A DNA stretch of 64,000 nucleotides, taken from the NCBI RefSeq assembly GCF_022712275.1, contig NZ_JALAGU010000052.1, forward strand, positions 31,047 through 95,046, read 5' to 3'. A program made the position numbers and the translations under genes. Below are positions 34,516-42,594 of this stretch, piece by piece. Source of the stretch: Corynebacterium sp. (GTDB taxonomy: Bacteria; Actinomycetota; Actinomycetes; Mycobacteriales; Mycobacteriaceae). The first letter of the stretch is position 1. Each line of letters opens with the position of its first letter. Below the pieces are notes generated by a model, which was not told where the DNA came from, did no database searches, and worked only from the letters and a program-made list of their open reading frames with translations.

Positions 34516-34879
34516 TTCTTCGTTGGACGAGCGGGTCGGAGCCGTCCTCGCTGTCATCGGGGACGGGGAGGTCACCGGTTACGGGGAGATCGCCCGCGCG
34601 ATCGGTATGCCCCACGGTGCCCGCGCTGTCGCCCGGGTCGTGGCTTGGGGCGGGTGGGGATGGGACGCCGCCTGCCCGGTCATTCCGGTCGGCAGGACGC
34701 GGGGACGTGCCGGTCGCCGGTGCTTCATCGTCCCGGAAATGGGGGAGGGGGCCGACTCCCGCTCGGCGGCTCTGGCGCGTCGGGCGGTGTCGTTCACCCG
34801 GGACGGGGAGAACATCCTCATCCCGACCTCCCAGTGCCTCGACGCCGGGGAGCTGATGGAGCGGCTGGCGGAGCCCTGA
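34499..34879 (+). CDS. MGMT-family (alkyltransferase-like) protein
   Basis: 126 residues from ATG 34499, overlapping the end of purA. The DNA-binding half of O6-methylguanine methyltransferases is seen: [26 protein letters not shown], then ARAVARVV (arginine-finger helix). The methyl-acceptor motif PCHR is absent; the nearest match is ACPV. It may therefore be a non-enzymatic alkyltransferase-like protein that flags lesions for nucleotide excision repair. A C-terminal 50-residue extension is unusual. Start could also be a later TTG. Confidence 0.65.
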   Translation: MTCSPDSSLDERVGAVLAVIGDGEVTGYGEIARAIGMPHGARAVARVVAWGGWGWDAACPVIPVGRTRGRAGRRCFIVPEMGEGADSRSAALARRAVSFTRDGENILIPTSQCLDAGELMERLAEP

Positions 34880-35034
34880 GCTTTCGACGTGTCGGATACC
34901 GCCCCTCGGCGCGCAGGACCATCGACAAAAGGCAGGTCATCGTATCCGTACATTGATCAGGGGTGTGATATCCGACATCGTCGGTGGCGGAGACCTCGGA
35001 TAGGCGCACCGTGCGGACGGGTTCGGGCATTACC

Positions 35035-35631
35035 TCAGTCGAGGATCAGCGGTTCGTGGTGGGCGACCCGGCTACGGAGCGGGTGGATCTTCCTCACCTG
35101 TTCATGGACCCATGACCTGGTGAGTTTTCCGGCGGTGCCGTGCTCAGCAGTGGCTACCAGCTGACCGCCCGGGAAAGCGGCGAAGAGGAGTTCGCGGTTC
35201 CGGATCTCGTCGTGCCTGGCGAGATCCCGAGGTTCGGGGAGTCCTGTCCCGCCGCCGGAATCGAGGATCGAAACCCACAGCCCGAACATGCAGGTGGAGA
35301 TCAGTCGACCTCTGATGGTTCCACTGTGTTCCGTAGGCTGACGGAATCCGGCCGGGAATCTCGCCCAGGTGTCGCAGAGTTGCCGGGTGGTGCGGGCGTC
35401 CCGGTTCATGCGGCTGCTGGCGAACCACATTGCACCGGATCTGTCTGACAGGGCACGGTCGATCGCATTTCGGAGGGCGATCTCCAGGATGGAGATATCC
35501 TGGAAGAATGCTGCGGCGAGTCGGCGGTCCCGATCGTAGAGTGCGATGGCCTGCAGCTCGTCGTAGAAGGCTTCGGTGAAGAAGTGCTTCATGCGCTGCT
35601 CTGACACGAGTTTCAGCGATGCGGACGTCAT
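35035..35631 (-). CDS. Abi-family (Abi_2-like) protein
   Basis: 198 residues from ATG 35631 behind GGAG; codons upstream are in frame but atypical. The Abi_2 pattern is visible: an N-terminal helix pair, ISILEIALRNAIDRAL with the conserved Leu-Arg-Asn, ISTCMFGLWVSILD and, at the end, HPLRSRVAHHEPL with the R-x-x-x-x-H motif seen in this HEPN-like family. Members have been linked to phage abortive infection and RNA cleavage. It lies alone between convergent alkyltransferase-like and divergent unknown genes, with no partner antitoxin seen. Confidence 0.7.
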   Translation of the reverse strand: MTSASLKLVSEQRMKHFFTEAFYDELQAIALYDRDRRLAAAFFQDISILEIALRNAIDRALSDRSGAMWFASSRMNRDARTTRQLCDTWARFPAGFRQPTEHSGTIRGRLISTCMFGLWVSILDSGGGTGLPEPRDLARHDEIRNRELLFAAFPGGQLVATAEHGTAGKLTRSWVHEQVRKIHPLRSRVAHHEPLILD

Positions 35632-35940
35632 GTTGTCTCCGGTATGTCCCGTGCCGCTGTCACGTTGACATCGACTGATGTGTGACCTGGGTACCATTCT
35701 CCCCGCATACAGACTTCCCGTTCAGCGGTGCATGTCGTGGGGGGTTCGGCTTTTGTGGGGGACCGGCGGCGGCCGTGGGTGGTAGGAGGGAGGGAACCCT
35801 GAGTCCACATCACCCCTACTGTGACACCCCCGGTGGTTTGAACCACCCGTGAGTGCTGTCACACCCTAGGATGGTCGGGTACCCCAACATATTTCGTCTT
35901 ACGTCTGCCCGCCCCTACAACTTCCTCAGGAGCGCCACCA
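35632..35940. other. 309-bp intergenic region before the repeat-domain/PH operon
   Basis: No gene seen. It holds the promoters of the divergent Abi gene (minus) and of the operon starting at 35941 (plus). The clearest structure is the nested palindrome at 35820-35863 and TAGGAT at 35867. The region is locally AT-richer near 35885 (ACATATTTCGTC). Confidence 0.6.
35820..35872 (+). promoter_or_regulatory. Nested palindrome and -10 box before the repeat-domain/PH operon
   Basis: Outer arms TGTGACA (35820-35826) and TGTCACA (35857-35863); inner arms GGTGGTT (35832-35838) and AACCACC (35841-35847). All four are perfect and nearly concentric. TAGGAT (35867-35872) directly follows and fits a -10 element, so a bound repressor would block the promoter. 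The gene starts 68 nt downstream. Confidence 0.55.
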
Positions 35941-36780
35941 GTGAGCTTCGGCTTCCTCTTCTTCGTCCCCACGACCGACACCGGAACACCGGACGGTTAC
36001 CTGCCGGACAATGCCCTGCTCACACTGGCGAACGACCACATGAACAGCCTGGTGGCCGAAGACAACGCGACCACCATGGATTCCGCCGTCTCCGGTAGCG
36101 GATGCTACGACAGCTGGGACGCGGCCGCAGCCAACGCCCCGGCCCCGATCGTCGACCTCGCCGACTGGATCAACCACCACGCCGACCTGGGTGCACATGA
36201 CCCGAACCTTCCCCCGGCGTTCCGCTTCCTCTCGATCTCCGAGTTCCCGGTGACACCCACCTGCGGCGTCCTCCATGTCGGCGTGCCGTTCTCCACCGGG
36301 GACGAGACCGGACGTCAGATCCAGATCAAGGCTGCGGACCTGGGAATCTGCATGGTCGACGACATGGAGCAGGTGTGGGTCAATCCCACCGGCGGCGATT
36401 CCGGACTGCGGATGCGCGATTCGCTGGACACGGTCACCACCCACGTCGACCGGGCGAGCATCCTGGCGGTGCTGGGGGAGGACGTCGACCGACGGCGCCG
36501 CGCCGACAACGGCATCCCTTTCGTCGTCGTCGAGGTCCACGGGGATGACTCGACGTCCCCGGTGCCCGGCGTCCGCTATGTCCAGGCCGCGTTGACCGGT
36601 GCCGGCTGGATCGTGGAGTACCGCACCTCGAACCGGCACTTCCGGCTCGACCAGGAGGTCCTGGACGACGAGAACGCGCTGGGCTACATCTCCCGGGTCC
36701 TCGGCCAGTACTCCGCCGGCGAAGACGAAGGATTCTTCGACCACCGCTGGGAGGACGTCTCCGCCGAGCTCATCGTATGA
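35941..36780 (+). CDS. Unrecognised repeat-domain protein (single-copy version)
   Basis: 279 residues from GTG 35941, with CAGGAGCG upstream. Soluble, acidic, no signal peptide. The second half (about residues 105-275) matches a domain present in the 614-residue protein of the same operon. Shared landmarks are GICMVDDMEQVWVNPTGG, a MRDSLDTVTTHV stretch, VPGVRYVQA followed by GWIVEYR, and a closing FDHRWEDVS. The first half also resembles the middle of the larger protein (DLADWINHHA versus DLAAWMNRRA). I do not recognise the family. The stop overlaps the PH-domain gene by 4 nt. Confidence 0.7.
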   Translation: MSFGFLFFVPTTDTGTPDGYLPDNALLTLANDHMNSLVAEDNATTMDSAVSGSGCYDSWDAAAANAPAPIVDLADWINHHADLGAHDPNLPPAFRFLSISEFPVTPTCGVLHVGVPFSTGDETGRQIQIKAADLGICMVDDMEQVWVNPTGGDSGLRMRDSLDTVTTHVDRASILAVLGEDVDRRRRADNGIPFVVVEVHGDDSTSPVPGVRYVQAALTGAGWIVEYRTSNRHFRLDQEVLDDENALGYISRVLGQYSAGEDEGFFDHRWEDVSAELIV

Positions 36781-37235
36781 CCGACATGACCCCGGTGAGC
36801 CGGGGCTACCTGCCTGCCCAGATGCTCAGCATCCTGCCGTGGACGCTGATTCCGCTGACCGCCTGCGTCATCCTCGCTGTTGTCGTCGATCCGGGATTCT
36901 GGGCCGGTGCGGCTGTTCTCGGCGTCCTGCTGGTGTGGCAGCTGTGGCTGCTGCCGGCCCAGGCGCGCAACCGCCGTTGGGCGGAGACCACCGATGAACT
37001 GCTCATCACGCGTGGACGCCTGTGGCGCACGTTCACCGTCGTGCCCTACGGACGGATCCAGTATGTCGACGTCACCGCCGGTCCGGTGGAGCGGCTGTTC
37101 GGGGTGAAGCGGGTGAAGCTGCACACCGCATCCTCCACCAGTGATTCCGAGGTGGTGGGGTTGGACGCCGCGACCGCGGACGCCCTGCGTGACCGGCTGG
37201 CCGTCGCTGCCCGGGAGAGGATGAGCGGCCTGTGA
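36777..37235 (+). CDS. Small bacterial PH-domain membrane protein (YdbS-like)
   Basis: 152 residues. Two N-terminal helices in a hairpin (MLSILPWTLIPLTACVILA; FWAGAAVLGVLLVWQLWLL) and then a bPH2 domain: TTDELLITRGRLWRTFTVVPYGRIQYVDVTAGPVERLFGV and KLHTASSTSDSEVVGLD. This is the YdbS half of the YdbS-YdbT pair of membrane PH proteins, with the larger YdbT-like gene directly following (stop and start overlap by 4 nt). Function of such pairs is not established, although Bacillus YdbST affects resistance to some bacteriocins. Confidence 0.88.
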   Translation: MTDMTPVSRGYLPAQMLSILPWTLIPLTACVILAVVVDPGFWAGAAVLGVLLVWQLWLLPAQARNRRWAETTDELLITRGRLWRTFTVVPYGRIQYVDVTAGPVERLFGVKRVKLHTASSTSDSEVVGLDAATADALRDRLAVAARERMSGL

Positions 37236-38638
37236 GCGACGGGGGATGGCAGCGTGTCCACCCGCTGAGCCCGCTGCTGCGGATGTGGGCGGCGCTCGTC
37301 GGTGTCGCCGCGGTGATCGTGTTCCAGCAGGCCGAGTCACTGCGCTGGGCGTGGGACCGGATCGAGGACTCCCCGCTGCCGGGTGTCGTCGTCATCCCCG
37401 CGGCGCTTGTCGTGCTGGTCGTGGTCTTCCTGCTGGGCTGGCTGCTGTCCTGGCCGTGGTGGCGGGCGACCCGGTGGAGGGTCGGGGAGGAGGAGATCTC
37501 GGTGCGCCGGGGTGTGCTGTCGACGCAACTGCGCACCGCCCGGTTCGACCGGGTACAGGCCGTGGACCTGGTGGAACCGCTCGCGCCGCGGCTGTTCCGG
37601 CTGGCCGGGGTGAAAGTCGAGACCGCCGGTGGCGCGGACAGTGCGGTGAGTGTGGAGTATCTGCCGCGGGTGCAGGCCGAGGAGTTGCGGGACGCCCTGC
37701 TGGGCCGGGTGCGCAGGCGGAACGAGGTAGCGTCCACCGGGATGACGCAACCTGAAGTACTCCAGGGGTCCGTCGTCGTCCCGGAGATACCGGTCACCCG
37801 GTCGATCGTCGCCGCCGCGCTGACCGGACCGACTGCGGTGACCGTGATGATCGTCCTGGTCTCGGTCTTCACCCCGGCCGGGCTGGCGCTGCTCCTTCCC
37901 GCGGTCGCCGGTCTGGGGCCGTGGATCTGGGGACTGCTCAACCGCAGCTGGCGGTTCACCGCCACCTCCGACGGTCACCTGCTGGGCATCACCTTCGGCT
38001 TCAGTGAGCGCCGTCGGCAGACGGTGCCGTTGGACCGGATCCATGCCGTCCAGATCTCCCAGCCGCTGCTGTGGCGGATGCTGGGCTGGTGGAAGGTCGA
38101 CGTCGACATCGCCGGGTACGGCGAGCCGGGGAAGGACGGGGCGACCACCGCTGTCCTGCCGGTGGGGTCCCTGGAGCAGGCACTCGCCCTGGTCACCCTT
38201 CTGGGGCCGCTGGACCACGGACAGGTCGGTACTCTGATGCGTCCGGACGGGGTTCCCACGACGGCCGACTCCACCGGGGGTGTGCGGGTATTCCGCAGCC
38301 CGGCGTCCGCCCGGTGGGTCTCCCCGCTCGACCGGACCCGCCAGGGCGTGGTTCTCGTCAGCAGGGATATCGATGCAGACGGCGGCACCACAGACACCGC
38401 CCTGGTCTGTCACCGTGGCCGGCTACGTCGGTCGGTGTCCGTCATCGATCCGGCACACGTCCAGGAACTCAGCCACCGGCGGGGACCGCTGCGGCGGATG
38501 CTGGGACTGTCGACGGTGCGGTTCGACCTGGTGCCGGGGCCGGTCAAGATGGTCGGCCGGGACCTGCCGGCCGAGGACGCGGTGGAGCTGCTCACCCGGC
38601 TGCGGCAGCGTGCGCTGCCGACCGGGCGGTCCCGCTGA
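37232..38638 (+). CDS. Large bacterial PH-domain membrane protein (YdbT-like)
   Basis: 468 residues from GTG 37232. Three bPH2 domains separated by two hydrophobic helix pairs: helices near residues 15-32 and 48-70, then TRWRVGEEEISVRRGVLSTQLRTARFDRVQAVDLV; helices near 190-235, then SDGHLLGITFGFSERRRQTVPLDRIHAVQI; and a third, DTALVCHRGRLRRSVSVIDPAHVQEL. Matches the YdbT architecture. It partners the small YdbS-like protein. Here the pair is sandwiched between two unknown repeat-domain genes, which is not the usual setting. Confidence 0.9.
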   Translation: MSDGGWQRVHPLSPLLRMWAALVGVAAVIVFQQAESLRWAWDRIEDSPLPGVVVIPAALVVLVVVFLLGWLLSWPWWRATRWRVGEEEISVRRGVLSTQLRTARFDRVQAVDLVEPLAPRLFRLAGVKVETAGGADSAVSVEYLPRVQAEELRDALLGRVRRRNEVASTGMTQPEVLQGSVVVPEIPVTRSIVAAALTGPTAVTVMIVLVSVFTPAGLALLLPAVAGLGPWIWGLLNRSWRFTATSDGHLLGITFGFSERRRQTVPLDRIHAVQISQPLLWRMLGWWKVDVDIAGYGEPGKDGATTAVLPVGSLEQALALVTLLGPLDHGQVGTLMRPDGVPTTADSTGGVRVFRSPASARWVSPLDRTRQGVVLVSRDIDADGGTTDTALVCHRGRLRRSVSVIDPAHVQELSHRRGPLRRMLGLSTVRFDLVPGPVKMVGRDLPAEDAVELLTRLRQRALPTGRSR

Positions 38639-38668
38639 CCACCCCGGAGTTTTGTTAGCGTTGGCGAC

Positions 38669-40513
38669 ATGGCCAACGGATTCCTGCTCATCGCCCCGTC
38701 CGCCGTCGGCGTCGGCTACTGCCCGACGGAGCTCGTGCGGGCCGCGGTCGGTGTACCGGACGCGCAGGAGCAGGAGGATCTCGTCGACCTGGCCGACGAG
38801 ATCCGGCAGATCCCCGGCGTCCTCGGCTTCTTCAACCACTCTTCCCCGACAGATGCCGGCGTCCTCATCGAAGACGGTGACGGTACCGCGGACACCGTGG
38901 CGGCGCTGGTCTCCCTGGCGGTGGCGAACCGGCTCTGCCTCGTCGGCTACGACATCGCCGGGGGAACGGTCGGCGACGTCCTGGTCAACGCCACCGGCGG
39001 GCCGACCGACTGTCGGATGCGCACCTCGCAGGACGCCGTGACCCTGCACGTCAGCCGTCAGAGCGTCAGTGATGTCCTCGGTGCGGACATCGCTGCGAAC
39101 GAGGGGCCGGACGGCCGCCCGTTCATCGTCATCGAACCGGTCGACCGGGCACTGTCCCCGGTACCGGGGGTGGTGTTCGTCCAGGCGGCCCGCACCCGGG
39201 GAGGACGCTGGATCATCGAGCACCGGTCCGGCGACCGGATCATGGCACTGGAGTACCCGGTCCTGTCTGTGGAGTACCTCATCGATGTCCTGGCCCTGTT
39301 CATCAACGGTGACGGTGAGGAGTTCCTCGACCTGGAGTGGGAGGAGACCGACGTCACCGTGGATGCGCTCGACGGCACAGACCCTTCCACTGCACCACCG
39401 GAGGCCCAGCCGGTGACCTTCCTCTTCTTCCGCGCCGAGGACTTCGACGACGCCCCCGGTGAGTTCCGCACCGCCCGGGACTTCGCCGCCGCTGCGGGGG
39501 AGTTCGCCGATGTCGCCTCCGGCGCGACCTGGGACGCCACCACCCCGGAGGTTCTCGACGACCTCGCGGCGTGGATGAACCGGCGTGCCCTGCAGGCCGC
39601 CGAGGACCCGGCGAATCCGCCGTCCCATCTCTACATGGACCTCGACCCGTACCCGGTGCGTCCGAGAGGGGCGATCCTCAAGGTCACCGTGCCGCTGGTC
39701 GCGGAGATCCACGACGACACCTTCGCCGACCTCATCCTGCGCGCCGCAACCACCGGGGTGTGCATGCTCGAGGAGACCGGGCGGGTGTGGGTGAACGCCA
39801 GTGGACTGGCCCCCGGCGCGCCCCCGACGCTGTGCCGGTTCAGCGTCCGCGGCGGCGGACTGGTCGCCTCAGCGACACCGGAGTCACTCCGGGCCACCCT
39901 CGAGTCCGCGGTCATCGCCGGTACCGAAGGCTTCGTGCTGTCGGTGGAACCCACCGGACGCGGCGTCCCCGAACCGGTCGACGGGGTGCGGGAGGTCCAG
40001 ATCGGCATCGGTGACCACCGCTGGATCGTCCACCGTCTCGCCGAGGGCGAGCGCCTCTCCCTGGTCGATCCGGGTACCACGGTGGAGGACATCGTGGACC
40101 TGCTCACCGGCTTCATGGGCGGGGACGCCACGGTCCTGCTCGACCGGGAGTGGGAGGACATCTCCGAGGGCACCGTGCCGGATGAGACGACCCGCTGGCA
40201 GCTCTCCGATTCGGTGGGCAATGTCTTCAACGTCGGTGAGGCCGAGGTCCATGTCGCCGTACCGATGAACTACGCCTCGGATCTGGACTGGTTCCAGGTC
40301 GCCGACCAGGTCGTGCTCGGCGACTACATCACCGCCGACCGTCACCTGGGCACCCGCTGGTCGGTGATGTGGGGCCACGGGTACGGCGAGGAACAGTACT
40401 ACCGGCGGATCGTCGATTCCCGGGAGGACGCCGAGTCCCTTATCCACGCGTGGATCGACGAGTCCGAACAGGACTTCCTCGCCCGCGGCTGGGACCTCGT
40501 CGACAATGACTAG
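38669..40513 (+). CDS. Unrecognised repeat-domain protein (about 2.5 copies)
   Basis: 614 residues, soluble and acidic. Copy 1 (about 95-240): VNATGGPTDCRMRTSQDAVTL, VPGVVFVQAAR, RWIIEHR, FLDLEWEETDV. Copy 2 (about 255-500): VWVNASGLAPG, VDGVREVQIGIGDHRWIVHR, LLDREWEDIS. A partial third copy (510-614) keeps the C-terminal half (GTRWSVMWGHGYGEEQYY, DFLARGWDLVDND). The same domain forms the 279-residue protein upstream. TAGCGT (38656-38661) lies 7 nt before ATG, suggesting its own leaderless promoter. Family unknown; no catalytic motif seen. The stop overlaps the nucleoside hydrolase start. Confidence 0.72.
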   Translation: MANGFLLIAPSAVGVGYCPTELVRAAVGVPDAQEQEDLVDLADEIRQIPGVLGFFNHSSPTDAGVLIEDGDGTADTVAALVSLAVANRLCLVGYDIAGGTVGDVLVNATGGPTDCRMRTSQDAVTLHVSRQSVSDVLGADIAANEGPDGRPFIVIEPVDRALSPVPGVVFVQAARTRGGRWIIEHRSGDRIMALEYPVLSVEYLIDVLALFINGDGEEFLDLEWEETDVTVDALDGTDPSTAPPEAQPVTFLFFRAEDFDDAPGEFRTARDFAAAAGEFADVASGATWDATTPEVLDDLAAWMNRRALQAAEDPANPPSHLYMDLDPYPVRPRGAILKVTVPLVAEIHDDTFADLILRAATTGVCMLEETGRVWVNASGLAPGAPPTLCRFSVRGGGLVASATPESLRATLESAVIAGTEGFVLSVEPTGRGVPEPVDGVREVQIGIGDHRWIVHRLAEGERLSLVDPGTTVEDIVDLLTGFMGGDATVLLDREWEDISEGTVPDETTRWQLSDSVGNVFNVGEAEVHVAVPMNYASDLDWFQVADQVVLGDYITADRHLGTRWSVMWGHGYGEEQYYRRIVDSREDAESLIHAWIDESEQDFLARGWDLVDND

Positions 40514-41546
40514 AGGTGTGCCCCGGCTCGTCGCTGATGTCGACACCGGCATCGACGACGCCCTCGCCCTGCTGTGGCTGGCGGCACTGCACCGGCGCGG
40601 CGTCCTCGATCTTCATGTCACGACCGTTGCGGGGAACACCACCGCTGCGGCGGCGGCCCGGAATTCCGTCGAGGTGCTCCGGGTGGCCGGTACCCCGGAC
40701 GTGCCGGTGACGGTTGGGGCGTCACGGCCGCGGGTGCTGCCGCTGACGACGACGCCGGAGACCCACGGGCCGGAGGGCCTGGGGTACTGCATTCCGACCG
40801 ATCCGGTGGTGGAGGTAGAGGGGACTGCGGCACAGGCCGTGGCGGCGTGGGAGGCGGCGTCCCCGGAGAAGATCCTCGTCATCGGGCCGGCCACCAACCT
40901 CGCGTGGGCCGTGGAACACGCCCCGCATCTGCTGCGGGACACGCAGGTGACGCTGATGTGCGGGGCGTTCCTCTACCCGGGCAACACCACCCCGACCGCG
41001 GAGTGGAATGCGTGGTCGGACCCGCACGCTCTGGCGTACTGCCTGGACAACTGGCCTGCGGCCGCCCCGACACCCGTGATCTGTCCGCTCAACGTCACCG
41101 AGCGGGTGCTGCTGACCCCGTCGGAACTGCGGGAATGGGTCTCCATCGCGTCTCCGGAGGTCGGGGTCCTGCTCGACGAGGTGCTCCGGTTCTACATGGA
41201 GTTCCACGAGTCGGTGGGGGTCGGCTACGTCGCGCAGATCCACGACCTGGCGGCGGCGACCGTGCTGTGCGGTCCGGTCGACGCGGAGCTGCAGGACGCC
41301 ACGGTGCGGGTGGAGGCGGAGTCTGACCTGCTGCGCGGCACCACGGTGGCGGACTGGACCGGCGGGACGGCGCAGGGGGAGGGGCGCACCGGCGCGGCCG
41401 GACCGGCCGGATCGGACGGTCCGGCCGCGGTCGGCCCGTACTGGTCCCGCCCGGCGAATGCGAAGGTCCTCACCGGACTCGACCCGGCGGCGGTGTTCGC
41501 CTGCTTCAGGGATGCGGTGGGGGCACAGCGGTCACAGGCTAACTGA
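40506..41546 (+). CDS. Nucleoside hydrolase (inosine-uridine preferring family)
   Basis: 346 residues. The Ca2+-binding signature DVDTGIDDALALL is at the N-terminus (DxDxGxDD), followed by TTVAGNTTAAAAARN, VIGPATNLAWAVEHAP, GAFLYPGNTTPTAEWNAWSDPHAL (family N...E.N...D pattern) and the C-terminal QIHDLAAATVLCGP with the D needed for metal. It cleaves ribonucleosides to base and ribose. A Gly/Ala-rich insert near residue 290 is unusual. It overlaps the preceding repeat-domain gene by 8 nt, so it is expressed with the PH-domain operon; why is not clear. Confidence 0.9.
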   Translation: MTRGVPRLVADVDTGIDDALALLWLAALHRRGVLDLHVTTVAGNTTAAAAARNSVEVLRVAGTPDVPVTVGASRPRVLPLTTTPETHGPEGLGYCIPTDPVVEVEGTAAQAVAAWEAASPEKILVIGPATNLAWAVEHAPHLLRDTQVTLMCGAFLYPGNTTPTAEWNAWSDPHALAYCLDNWPAAAPTPVICPLNVTERVLLTPSELREWVSIASPEVGVLLDEVLRFYMEFHESVGVGYVAQIHDLAAATVLCGPVDAELQDATVRVEAESDLLRGTTVADWTGGTAQGEGRTGAAGPAGSDGPAAVGPYWSRPANAKVLTGLDPAAVFACFRDAVGAQRSQAN

Positions 41547-41649
41547 CAGATACTGCCGGACAGATCCAAGGTCGGGTCAACGCTGCCCGAATGAACGCCG
41601 GGTGAACTGAGGGTGTCGGAAAACCCCAACCTGAATCCGGAGTGACTCC

Positions 41650-42594
41650 ATGCTTTTCTTCCCCTCCCGGGGGCGTAGACCAGACACACCCCCAGACTCG
41701 CCGGACGAACCGGATCCGGTGGTGCCGGTGGAACCTGCCGGTGACCGGCTGCGTGCCCCGGGTGCCCTGCACGCCTTCAACCGCTACGAGCTCAAGTATC
41801 TCGTGCCGACCACCCGGGTCCCCGAACTGCGTGAGGAGATCGCAGCGCGTATGGTGCGTGACCCGCACGCCGGTGAGCGGGGCTACCCACTGTGGAGTGT
41901 CTACTACGACACCTCCGACCTGCGGTTCTACTGGGAGAAGATCGAGGGGCTGAAGTTCCGCCGCAAGCTGCGGATCCGCCGCTACGGCGAGATCGACGGC
42001 AACACCGCCGACGATGCCCCGGTCTCCGTGGAGATCAAGCAACGCGTCAACCGCGTCACCCAGAAGCGTCGGGTGATGCTGCCGTACAGCTGCGCACTGG
42101 ACCTGTGTGACCGGCGGCAGCATGTCACGGTGCCGGGTTCGGAGGAAGGGGACGCCGACCAGTTGTTCGTCAACGAGGTCCTCGACCTCATCACCCGCCT
42201 GGATCTCCACGCCACGGCGATCACCGGGTACCAGCGTGAACCTTTCGTCGGCACGGACTCCGACCTCGGTCTGCGGGTCACCTTCGACCACCGCGTCCGC
42301 GGTCGTGACCGGGACTTCGACCTGCGTCTGCCGGCGGACAACCGGTACATCATCCCGCCGACCTACTCGGTGCTGGAGATCAAGGTCAACGAGCGTGCCC
42401 CGTACTGGATCACCGACCTCACCGCCCGGCACGGCCTGCAGATCCAGCGGATCTCGAAGTACTGCCAGAGTGTCGAGGCCCACGGCCTGGCGCCCCGGTC
42501 CCGCTTCCACGTCGCCGAGGAACAGACCCCCGACACGACCCCGCAAGCCCCTACCGTCCCTGACACCTCTACCAAGGAAAACACCCTCCCATGA
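41650..42594 (+). CDS. VTC-domain polyphosphate polymerase-like protein
   Basis: 314 residues. The VTC catalytic core (polyphosphate polymerase domain, CYTH-like tunnel fold): FNRYELKYLVP, YPLWSVYYDTSD, RRKLRIRRYG, PVSVEIKQRVNRVTQKRR, then PTYSVLEIKVNERAPYW and RISKYCQSVEA. These supply the basic residues and the metal-binding Glu/Lys. No membrane segment. Gene order VTC–DUF4956–CotH kinase is found in many bacteria but has no agreed role; capsule, spore-coat or surface-polymer modification has been suggested. ATG follows GGAG. The stop overlaps DUF4956 by 4 nt. Confidence 0.88.
   Translation: MLFFPSRGRRPDTPPDSPDEPDPVVPVEPAGDRLRAPGALHAFNRYELKYLVPTTRVPELREEIAARMVRDPHAGERGYPLWSVYYDTSDLRFYWEKIEGLKFRRKLRIRRYGEIDGNTADDAPVSVEIKQRVNRVTQKRRVMLPYSCALDLCDRRQHVTVPGSEEGDADQLFVNEVLDLITRLDLHATAITGYQREPFVGTDSDLGLRVTFDHRVRGRDRDFDLRLPADNRYIIPPTYSVLEIKVNERAPYWITDLTARHGLQIQRISKYCQSVEAHGLAPRSRFHVAEEQTPDTTPQAPTVPDTSTKENTLP

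Noticed and set aside
34880..35034. Terminator between the convergent alkyltransferase-like and Abi genes
   Set aside because: TGTCGGATA/TATCCGACA arms exist but are about 75 nt apart, with no U-tract.
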